A stretch of DNA of 64,000 bases from Frondihabitans sp. PAMC 28766 (GTDB lineage Bacteria > Actinomycetota > Actinomycetes > Actinomycetales > Microbacteriaceae), in the NCBI RefSeq assembly GCF_001577365.1, contig NZ_CP014516.1, positions 8,451-72,450 on the forward strand, read 5' to 3'. Below the pieces are notes generated by a model. The model was not told the DNA's origin, searched no databases, and worked only from the letters and a program-made list of their open reading frames with translations. Positions 35,183 to 42,103 of this stretch are shown here, one piece after another; the stretch's first letter is position 1; every line of letters starts with the position of its first letter. The translations under genes were made by a program, and so were the position numbers.

Positions 35183-35937
35183 ACGTCACACCGATGAAGG
35201 ACACCATGACTGATACTCGCGAGGCGCAACTCCTTCACACGTTCGTGACTTTGGCGGACTCGTTGGTCGGGGGGTACGACATCATCGATCTTCTCCAAAC
35301 GTTGGTCGACCAGACCACCTCCCTGTTTGATGCGGCCGCGTCCGGGATCCTCCTCGGCCCGGATGACCGGAGTTTGGAGGTGATCGTGTCCACGAGTGAG
35401 CAGAGCAAGTTCATTGGTCTCATGCAGTTACGTGCCGGCCAGGGCCCCTGCGTGGAAGCGGTCACGACGGGGCAGGTGGTGTCGGTGGAGAATGTGGCAG
35501 AGATCAAGGACCGGTGGCCGCTGTTCGCTGAGGACTCCGCGGATTCCGGGTTCGTGTCCGTGCACGCGATCCCGATGCGGCTGCGGGACTTGACGATAGG
35601 GTCGTTGAACTTGTTCCGGAACACCGAAGGGCCCCTGAACGGTATCGATGCTTTAGCCGCGCAGGCTCTGGCGGATGTGGCCACGATCAGCATCCTCCAG
35701 GAGCGGACCATCCATGATTCCGCGCTCGCGCAAGCACAACTGCAACGCGCCCTGGAAAGCCGTGTCCTGATCGAGCAGGCCAAGGGGGTCGTTGCCCACA
35801 CCCACAACCTCGACATGGACACCGCGTACCGGCTCATCCGCCACCACGCCCGGACCACGCAAACGAAACTGTCCCTCGTCGCCGCCGGGGTCACCGATGG
35901 AACCCTTGACATTCCGCTGAGCAGCCCCACGAAGTAA
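35179..35937 (+). CDS. GAF-ANTAR regulatory protein (second of pair)
   Basis: A 252-aa relative of the preceding protein. The GAF domain is clear (ASGILLGPDDRSLEVIVSTS, then LRAGQGPCVEAVTTGQVVSV, then GFVSVHAIPMRLRDLTIGSL) and the ANTAR domain starts at SRVLIEQAKGVVAHTHNLDM and continues RLIRHHARTTQTKLSLVAAG. The conserved EQAKG and aromatic/Ala positions are intact, so RNA binding is likely. The ATG at 35179 overlaps the first gene's stop; ATGs at 35194 and 35206 are alternatives. The pair may form a heterodimer; targets are unknown, but the second 47-bp repeat is 42 bases downstream. Confidence 0.85.
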   Translation: MNVTPMKDTMTDTREAQLLHTFVTLADSLVGGYDIIDLLQTLVDQTTSLFDAAASGILLGPDDRSLEVIVSTSEQSKFIGLMQLRAGQGPCVEAVTTGQVVSVENVAEIKDRWPLFAEDSADSGFVSVHAIPMRLRDLTIGSLNLFRNTEGPLNGIDALAAQALADVATISILQERTIHDSALAQAQLQRALESRVLIEQAKGVVAHTHNLDMDTAYRLIRHHARTTQTKLSLVAAGVTDGTLDIPLSSPTK

Positions 35938-35978
35938 CGGTGCACGCTCCCTGACACGTTAGGTAGTGGAGGGTCCTG

Positions 35979-36025
35979 GGTGTAGCGTTTTTCGTGGTTG
36001 CCCCGGTCCTAGGTCGCTAGATCAG
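35979..36025 (+). repeat. Copy 2 of the conserved 47-bp sequence
   Basis: GGTGTAGCGT, seven variable bases, GGTTGCCCCGGTCCTAGGTC and GCTAGATCAG. CTAG-GTCG-CTAG within it can form a small stem-loop in this copy. It ends 32 bases before a GTG start with a good ribosome-binding site, so it is placed as a promoter/leader element of the following three-gene operon. The partner copy is at 32328-32374. Confidence 0.7.
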
Positions 36026-36056
36026 CAGTTTCTGCATCTGAGCGAAAGGACACCGT

Positions 36057-36128
36057 GTGACGCAACCCCTCGAACACGTTTTGAAGATTTCCGCGGCCGT
36101 GCCGGGTACAGCTGGTGGGTCATGGTGA
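36057..36128 (+). CDS. Short leader reading frame
   Basis: GTG at 36057 lies seven bases after GAAAGGA and encodes 23 residues (MTQPLEHVLKISAAVPGTAG, then GSW). Its TGA (36126-36128) overlaps the ATG at 36122 of the next gene in another frame, so the downstream gene would be translated by re-initiation. This resembles the layout upstream of the GAF-ANTAR pair. Confidence 0.4.
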   Translation: MTQPLEHVLKISAAVPGTAGGSW

Positions 36129-36490
36129 GCCTCTACCTCAGCGAGCCCGGTGTTCGCCCGTACCGGAACCAACGGTTGCGCGGGCGGCGATGGGTGTTCC
36201 GGGAGCGCGTCACAAATGCGCCACCCGTGGGGGTGCGGCCGTTTTCCTATGCCGACTTCTTCACACCCCAACCCGTGCAGGAACTGGAAGCACCGGCGGG
36301 ATCGGCGGGAGGATGGGAAGACGGCGTCAAAGGATTCATGGTGCCCCTGCTGGTGGGAGGGAAGCGTGCCTTTGACCAGGTCGCAGCCGTCGGTGTGCCC
36401 TCCCGAACGGGGAGGGCGGTCGTTGCCGGTGACCGCCTTGCATCCACCCAGCTCGTGACGGTGGCGCCGCGTTCTGTGGGCGTCAGATGA
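36122..36490 (+). CDS. Hypothetical protein, first of a three-gene operon
   Basis: A 122-aa soluble protein, basic at the N-terminus (LYLSEPGVRPYRNQRLRGRR) with a region of hydrophobic strands (GFMVPLLVGGKRAFDQVAAV). I do not recognise it. The frame is open back to 35966, but that would read through the 47-bp repeat, so the ATG at 36122, reached from the leader frame, is preferred. Its stop overlaps the next gene by four bases (ATGA). Confidence 0.5.
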   Translation: MVSLYLSEPGVRPYRNQRLRGRRWVFRERVTNAPPVGVRPFSYADFFTPQPVQELEAPAGSAGGWEDGVKGFMVPLLVGGKRAFDQVAAVGVPSRTGRAVVAGDRLASTQLVTVAPRSVGVR

Positions 36491-36900
36491 GCCGCGCACT
36501 GTTTCTGCCTGTAGAGGCCTCATACCGGATTCGGCGTCACCAACGATCGCCCCGATCAGCAGAAACCGAATCCGTACCGCCGATCTCAGCACGGCGGGGG
36601 ATCGTGCGGGGGCGCTATCTGGCGTGGGTGGTGCTGCTCGCCGCCGTCATTATGGTGTCGACGCCCGGGGTGGCCCCTGCCCTGGGCGGTCAGATAGCGG
36701 TAGGGATCAACGCTGTGGCGTGGTGCATCGCCACCCCCATAGTCGTGGTGCTTGTTCTCCGGGAGTTGTCTCGACACGGTGTGCGCGTCTTCCAGCACTC
36801 CGACACCACGCACTTCGACACCCCGCACCCACACCCAGTGTCGGTGCGGGCGTCGGGACCGGTGCGGAACCCGGATGGGAAATCTGACCATGGTGTGTGA
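36487..36900 (+). CDS. Two-helix membrane protein
   Basis: A 137-aa protein with a basic N-terminus, two transmembrane helices (YLAWVVLLAAVIMVSTPGVA and IAVGINAVAWCIATPIVVVL) and a polar His-rich tail (SDTTHFDTPHPHPVSVRA), which could bind metal. The family is unknown. Translational coupling by ATGA with the gene before and GTGA with the gene after shows that the three products are made together. Confidence 0.55.
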   Translation: MSRALFLPVEASYRIRRHQRSPRSAETESVPPISARRGIVRGRYLAWVVLLAAVIMVSTPGVAPALGGQIAVGINAVAWCIATPIVVVLVLRELSRHGVRVFQHSDTTHFDTPHPHPVSVRASGPVRNPDGKSDHGV

Positions 36901-37220
36901 CCCGAATGGTGCGGCGATCATCCGTTTACGGCTCGATATCGGGCAACTGGCTGGACACGTCAGCCGCGCTGTCTTTTCTTCACAGCGCACACTTCAGGAT
37001 CGAGATGATGCGCGCCCTGGATGATTTCGATCATCACCGGGTCGACGCGAGGGACACCCTGGCCCTCCTTCAGGACCTCAAGGAGCGTGTCGCGGCCGCG
37101 GCCGCTCCAGCGAACCCCCAGACGACCCCGTCGCTTGCTGCGTCCCGTCCCGGCGGTGCCGAGAACGTCGCCCCAATTGCTTCCATCGTCGTGAACCAGC
37201 CAGAGGAGAACGCCAGGTAG
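36897..37220 (+). CDS. Hypothetical protein, last of a three-gene operon
   Basis: A 107-aa protein with a likely helical core (LSFLHSAHFRIEMMRALDDF, then DTLALLQDLKERVAAAAAPA) and a disordered Pro/Ala tail. GTG start overlaps the preceding stop (GTGA). Not recognised. A hairpin terminator begins three bases after the stop, closing the operon. Confidence 0.5.
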   Translation: MTRMVRRSSVYGSISGNWLDTSAALSFLHSAHFRIEMMRALDDFDHHRVDARDTLALLQDLKERVAAAAAPANPQTTPSLAASRPGGAENVAPIASIVVNQPEENAR

Positions 37221-37222
37221 TG

Positions 37223-37242
37223 GCCCCAAGAGAATTTGGGGC
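37223..37242 (+). terminator. Hairpin terminator of the three-gene operon
   Basis: GCCCCAA (37223-37229) and TTGGGGC (37236-37242) form a 7-bp stem with a 6-base loop, three bases after the stop codon of the last gene. Confidence 0.65.
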
Positions 37243-37607
37243 TCCGAGTACGTTCAGCGCGGCGAGGCTGGGACTCTCGAATTCCGGTTGCGCCGCCGTG
37301 ACGGAGAATCGTCCAGCCAGAACCCGTTCTGAGAGACCCGCATCCGCATGATTCCGAGGATGCGTGGGAAGGCGGGTTGCCCCTCTTGGAACTGGTCGGT
37401 TTCAAGAACGCGACGGTGACCAGGCCGGGCTCGAACCACGTTGACGCCGCGGAGATCGACCCGAAACTACCGCCGTTTCGCGCCGAAATGAGCCCAATGT
37501 GCTCTGAGCTCCAAATTCTCAGACGAATTCGCCGGTTGAGCTCTTTCCATGTCGCTTTGGGACTTTTGGCACTACAGCAGCCGGTGTTGCCGATGGATGC
37601 TTGGGCC
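37243..37607. other. Upstream region of the permease operon, no gene recognised
   Basis: The permease frame is open back to 37377, but the encoded residues lack family character. The region probably contains the promoter of the permease-nitrilase-Amt operon. No clear -35/-10 pair, operator or riboswitch was identified. Confidence 0.4.
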
Positions 37608-39170
37608 ATGACCACGTCGGCGACCGGCAAGACTGCACCTGCCACCTCAGCTCCCCCGTCCACCACGACACCCACACCGGGCAGTCCCAAGCCGGCGCTT
37701 CGCCGAGATCTGAAAACAACCGATGCGGCCGCTTTCTCTATCGGCCTGATCGGTCCGGTGGGTGCCATGGCGTTGCTCGGGACGGGGGCCGCAGCCCTTC
37801 TCGGGAAGGGCGCCGTCATGGCGTTCGTGTTCGCCATCGTCGGGGTGGCGTTCGTGGCCTACGGGTTCGTGAAACTCTCTAGCCACATCTCGAACACCGG
37901 TTCGGTGTACGCCCTCGTCGGGAAAACCATCGGCCCGCGCACGGGTTTCGTCGCGGGTTGGGCGCTGGTTGCGGCGTATGTGGGGATCGCTATTGGATCC
38001 ACGATCGAGATCGGCCTGTTCTTCAATTCATTCCTCTCCCTGCTGCACATCGCGACGGTCCATGAATGGTTGTGGGAGGCCATCATTGCTTTGGCCGTCA
38101 TCGGGGTGATGTCGATCCGCGAGATCAAGCTGATCACCCGCATCCTGCTGTGGATTGAGATCGCGGGAGTGGCACTCGTGGCGGGGCTCAGCGTCGTCAT
38201 CATCGTTCGCCTTGCTATCGGGGCGGCGCCCGCAGGGCAGACCCTCAGTTTCCAGATCTTCACCCTCCCCGCCGGTACGGGAATCGCGGGAATCGCGGGG
38301 GCCGCCGTTTTTGGGTTCCTCGCCTTCGCCGGATTCGAGGGCGCCGCGGCCCTCGGCGGCGAGTCTTTGCATCCCAAGAAGGACATCCCGCGGGCTATCA
38401 TCATCGCCGTCGCCCTCGTCGGAGTGTTTTACATGCTGGTTGTCGCGACCCAGTCCCTTGGCTTCGGTGTCTCTGCGTCCGGGGTGAAAGCGTTCCAGAG
38501 CACCTCGACCCCTTATGGCGATCTCGGCACCGCGTATATTGGCACCGCGTATGCGGCCCTGTTGAACCTTTTAGCGAGCATCAGCCTGCTGGCGATCACC
38601 GTTGGTACCTTGGCTGGCGCGGCCCGGGTGGCTATGGCGCTTGCCCGTGATGCGAGCCCGAAGAGTCCTCTGATTAAGGTGAACAAGTTCGGCTCCCCAA
38701 TGGTGGCTCTGGGTGTCATTGCCGCATTTATCCTTATCGCCATGGTCGGTCAACGCTTGACGGGTGTCGATGAGAAGGATGCCACGTTCTATTGGCTGAC
38801 CGTCGGAACGATCGCGTTGCTGGTCGCATACGCGCTCGCGACCGCCGGCGCTTTGAAGTTCCTGTTCTTCACCGGGGCACGCAAAGCGCCCCGATGGCAG
38901 GTCGTCGTCCCGATCCTCGGACTTCTTGTTGTGCTCTACACGATCTACACCAACGTCGTCGGAGTCACCGGGGTGTACGCCTGGTTCCCCTGGATCATCC
39001 TGGGATGGCTGATCATCGGCTTCGTGATCGTCCAGTTCGTGCCCGGCGCCCGCGCTCGCGTGCGAACGTCTCTCGCCACCGAGGACGACCCCGACGCCAC
39101 CCCGACCGACCCCAAATCGCCTACCTCACACACCGCTAGCAGTACCACCTCCGGAGGAGACCACTCATGA
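37608..39170 (+). CDS. APC-superfamily amino-acid permease
   Basis: A 520-aa inner-membrane transporter with about 12 transmembrane helices. A disordered Thr/Pro-rich N-terminus precedes TM1, which holds the SIGLIGPVGAMALLG substrate-binding stretch; later GFLAFAGFEGAAALGGES is the TM6 signature of APC permeases, followed by PKKDIPRAIIIAV. It probably imports an amino acid, amine or amide used by the next gene product. ATG 37608 (MTTSATGK) gives a normal length; ATG 37593 is also possible. It overlaps the nitrilase gene by four bases. Confidence 0.88.
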   Translation: MTTSATGKTAPATSAPPSTTTPTPGSPKPALRRDLKTTDAAAFSIGLIGPVGAMALLGTGAAALLGKGAVMAFVFAIVGVAFVAYGFVKLSSHISNTGSVYALVGKTIGPRTGFVAGWALVAAYVGIAIGSTIEIGLFFNSFLSLLHIATVHEWLWEAIIALAVIGVMSIREIKLITRILLWIEIAGVALVAGLSVVIIVRLAIGAAPAGQTLSFQIFTLPAGTGIAGIAGAAVFGFLAFAGFEGAAALGGESLHPKKDIPRAIIIAVALVGVFYMLVVATQSLGFGVSASGVKAFQSTSTPYGDLGTAYIGTAYAALLNLLASISLLAITVGTLAGAARVAMALARDASPKSPLIKVNKFGSPMVALGVIAAFILIAMVGQRLTGVDEKDATFYWLTVGTIALLVAYALATAGALKFLFFTGARKAPRWQVVVPILGLLVVLYTIYTNVVGVTGVYAWFPWIILGWLIIGFVIVQFVPGARARVRTSLATEDDPDATPTDPKSPTSHTASSTTSGGDHS

Positions 39171-40039
39171 CCGTCATCGCCTGCCACCAGCTCGCCCCCA
39201 CCATCGCCGACCTACCCGCGAACCTGACACTTGCAACAACGACCGTGCGTGAGTCCGTCGCGGCCGGTCACCGGGTGATTGTGATGCCTGAGCTCACTCT
39301 CTCGGGATACATGCTGACCTCAACCGAGGAAGCCCGGGGGGTCGCAATCACACGCGAACACGCTATCTTCGCGGTGTGGAGCCGGCTGCTGGCCCCGATC
39401 GATGCTGTCGTCATCTGCGGGTTCGCCGAGGCAGGCGAGGACGGGCACGTCTACAACAGTGCCGCTGTTGTCGATTCCACCGGGGTCCTCGCCGTGTACC
39501 GGAAAACGCACCTTTGGGACAAAGAGAAACTGATCTTCACCCCCGGCGCATCCACCGCACCGGTGGTCGACACCCCCGTCGGGCGCCTCGGGATCCTGAT
39601 CTGCTACGACCTCGAATTCCCCGAAATGACCCGAAGCCTCGCCCTTCGGGGAGCTGAACTGATCGTCGTTCCCACGAACTGGCCGCGAGAGGTGGTCCCC
39701 GAAGGTGAGCGGGTGGAGGAGATCACGAAGGCGATGGCTGCCGCGAATACCAACCATGTCGCCATTGCGTGCTGTGACCGTGCCGGGCTGGAGCGGGGCC
39801 AAGAGTGGAACGAAATGGGAACCATCGTCGATGAAATGGGGTGGGTCGTCGCATCCGCAGATAAGGACGGCCTCACCACCGCGGACCTTGACCTGACCCG
39901 TGCCCGGGACAAGACCGTGACTCCGCTCTGCGACTCCTTTGGCGACCGCCGCCCTGAACTGTACGGTGCGGTCACCGATCCGAAGGTCACGGACGGGCTC
40001 GACATCTTCACCCGCCTGGACGCCCTCCAGCACGCCTGA
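39167..40039 (+). CDS. Nitrilase-superfamily carbon-nitrogen hydrolase
   Basis: A 290-aa cytoplasmic enzyme with the complete Glu-Lys-Cys triad: Glu in VMPELTLSGY, Lys in YRKTHLWDKEK and Cys in LICYDLEFPEM. It hydrolyses a C-N bond, most likely of an amide, and releases ammonia. Members with this layout include amidases acting on omega-amides and N-carbamoyl compounds; the exact substrate is not determined. It is translationally coupled to the permease upstream and the ammonium transporter downstream, suggesting uptake and deamination of a nitrogen compound followed by ammonium exchange. Confidence 0.9.
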   Translation: MTVIACHQLAPTIADLPANLTLATTTVRESVAAGHRVIVMPELTLSGYMLTSTEEARGVAITREHAIFAVWSRLLAPIDAVVICGFAEAGEDGHVYNSAAVVDSTGVLAVYRKTHLWDKEKLIFTPGASTAPVVDTPVGRLGILICYDLEFPEMTRSLALRGAELIVVPTNWPREVVPEGERVEEITKAMAAANTNHVAIACCDRAGLERGQEWNEMGTIVDEMGWVVASADKDGLTTADLDLTRARDKTVTPLCDSFGDRRPELYGAVTDPKVTDGLDIFTRLDALQHA

Positions 40040-41268
40040 TGCACGCCGATACCGGCGACACGGCCTGGGTGCTGCTCTGTTCCGCCCTCGTGTTCGTGAT
40101 GATCCCCGGGCTGGCACTGTTTTACGGCGGTCTTGTCCGCTCGAAGAATGTCATCACCACGATGGTGCAATGCTTCGTCGGTGTCGCCGTCGTCGGAGTC
40201 GTGTGGATGGCCGTCGGGTTCACCCTCGTTTTCGGAGCCGATGACGGAGGCCTGCTCGGAAATCTTTCCCACACGATGCTCGCGGATGTCGGGGCGACCC
40301 CCACCGCGCTAGCACCGATGATTCCCGCGTTGGCGTTCTTCGCATTCCAGATGATGTTCGCCGTCATCACCCCCGCGCTCATCGCGGGCGCGTTCGCTGA
40401 GAAGATGACATTCCGCGGCTACGTTCTCTTCACCGGCCTCTGGTCCATTGCCGTCTACGTGCCCCTCGCACACTGGGAATGGGGCGGCGGGTTCCTGGGT
40501 GCGAAAGGTCTCGGCGCACTGGATTTCGCCGGTGGCGCAGTTATCCACGAATCCGCCGGCGCGGCAGCGCTGGCCGCGGCCATCTACTTCGGCCGTCGTA
40601 CGAAACCCGTCACACGCCCCTACAACACCCCCATGGTCCTCTTCGGCGCCGGAATTTTATGGTTCGGGTGGTTCGGCTTCAACGGTGGGAGTGCCCTCAC
40701 GGCCGGACACGTGGCCGTCACCGCTGTCGTGAACACCCAGTTGGGTGCCTCCGCGGGCCTCATCGTGTGGATGATCATCGACTGGATCAGGCACCGGAAA
40801 CCATCCGGTATCGGGATTGCTACCGGCGCCATCGCGGGACTTGCGGCCATCACCCCCGCGTCGGGATATGTCGCCCCGTGGGCGGCCCTGGTCATCGGCG
40901 CCACCGCCGGCCTGCTCTGCCACCTGGCCGTGCGACTGAAAAAGCGTCTCCACTACGACGACGTCCTCGACGTCGTGGGTGTGCACATGGTCGGCGGCTT
41001 CGTCGGGGTGCTCCTGACCGGGATATTCGCCAGTCTTGCAATCAACGCCGCCGGTGCTGCAGGCGGGTGGGAGCAACTCGGCAAACAAGGTGTTCTCGCC
41101 TTCACAGCCCTGGTGTATCCGTTCGCCATGACGATGCTGATCCTCTGGGTCACCGACCATCTCGTCGGCCTCCGCGTCACCGACGCCGAAGCCGCCGAGG
41201 GCCTTGACCTGTCCCAACTCGACGACCTCCCCGAACCGGTCGCGACCGCTACCCCCTCAGCCTGGTGA
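40039..41268 (+). CDS. amt: Ammonium transporter Amt
   Basis: A 409-aa membrane channel with 11 predicted helices. Family signatures are clear: PGLALFYGGLVRSKNV after the first helix, then DFAGGAVIHESAGAAALAAA with the pore His, and MVGGFVGVLLTGIFASLAIN with the second. The start overlaps the nitrilase stop (TGATG). No GlnK gene is adjacent, unlike many chromosomal amtB loci. It may import ammonium or re-capture ammonia formed by the amidase. Confidence 0.93.
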   Translation: MHADTGDTAWVLLCSALVFVMIPGLALFYGGLVRSKNVITTMVQCFVGVAVVGVVWMAVGFTLVFGADDGGLLGNLSHTMLADVGATPTALAPMIPALAFFAFQMMFAVITPALIAGAFAEKMTFRGYVLFTGLWSIAVYVPLAHWEWGGGFLGAKGLGALDFAGGAVIHESAGAAALAAAIYFGRRTKPVTRPYNTPMVLFGAGILWFGWFGFNGGSALTAGHVAVTAVVNTQLGASAGLIVWMIIDWIRHRKPSGIGIATGAIAGLAAITPASGYVAPWAALVIGATAGLLCHLAVRLKKRLHYDDVLDVVGVHMVGGFVGVLLTGIFASLAINAAGAAGGWEQLGKQGVLAFTALVYPFAMTMLILWVTDHLVGLRVTDAEAAEGLDLSQLDDLPEPVATATPSAW

Positions 41269-41286
41269 CATCAACACACACCTGGT

Positions 41287-41576
41287 CCTGCCGTGAGGAC
41301 CACCGCCGCGGAGGGTGAGTTCTTGCTGCTGCGGCTCTGGCTGAGGCGTCGGACACGATGATGGCGCATCCGTTGGCGTTGCAGTTGCGGAACCGGCAGA
41401 CCCTGGTCGAGTCGGGGGTCGACAAGAACACCACGGTGGTGTTCCCAGCGCCGCTCATGAGCACGATCAGCGAGTAGGCGTCGTTCCTTGCCAAGGAGAC
41501 CAAAACAGCCGAAAAATTCAACGCCGCCGCCTCGGAGGCCCCTGCGCCTGTCAGCCCGGTGCTCCAGAAGTACTGA
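41287..41576 (+). pseudogene. Slipin/SPFH-domain protein remnant
   Basis: No start codon. Reads RTTAAEGEFL, then after a one-base loss near 41324 AAAALAEASDTMMAHPLALQ, LRNRQTLVESGVDKNTTVVF, PAPLMSTISE, an in-frame TAG (41475-41477), and ASFLAKETKTAEKFNAAASE to TGA at 41574-41576. This is the C-terminal part of a stomatin/slipin membrane-scaffold protein with at least two disabling changes and the N-terminal part missing. It lies between amt and the interrupted kinase. Confidence 0.75.
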
Positions 41577-41628
41577 AACGGCTTCGCTTGCATAGCTTTG
41601 CAGGCGTTGTTGCCGGAAGGATGATGTC

Positions 41629-42103
41629 ATGAATGCGCCGAATGGTGTGGCCTCACCAGACGGCCCGACTTCGGGCCTTGATCAGGTCCCTGAAAGCTCG
41701 TCCGAGGGTTTGTTGGATACGGAAAAGCGTTTGCGCAGTCTTCTCCGCGCTAATCGTGCGGTCATTGAGCAGCTCGAGTTGCCAGTGGTCCTTCGCACCA
41801 TCGTTGAGTCGGCTCTTGAACTCGTCGGCGCCCGATATGGCGGTCTTCGTGTCACTTCCGACGAGGGCGGCCTGGACGAGTTCGTCCATGTCGGAGCGGC
41901 CCCCGATGCACCGTCCAGGATCGGCCGTCAACCTCAGGGTTTAGGGGTCTTGAGCGCTATTCACGATGAGGGAAGACCGGTTCGTATCGCCGATATCGAG
42001 AAGGATCTGCGTTTTATGGGCTTCCCCGACGGGCATCCCCGGTTCCATTCGTTCCTCGGGGTTCCCATCACTCGTCGGGGGGCACCATTTCGGTACTCTT
42101 TAT
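41629..42103 (+). pseudogene. N-terminal part of a DevS-like GAF histidine kinase, cut by IS1380
   Basis: About 158 codons carrying a linker and the first GAF domain: RSLLRANRAVIEQLELPVVL, then SALELVGARYGGLRVTSDEG, then FHSFLGVPITRRG. The frame then departs from the family: removing one G from the G6 run at 42077-42082 restores HHFGTLY, which joins across the insertion to CGEKLSGEFTLDDEELLTGL at 43768. The ATG at 41629 has GGAAGGA upstream. In its present state it makes only a truncated GAF protein without kinase. Confidence 0.78.

Noticed and set aside
35966..36121. Upstream extension of the 36122-36490 gene
   Set aside because: It would translate through the conserved 47-bp repeat; the leader frame with its own ribosome-binding site ends on the internal ATG.
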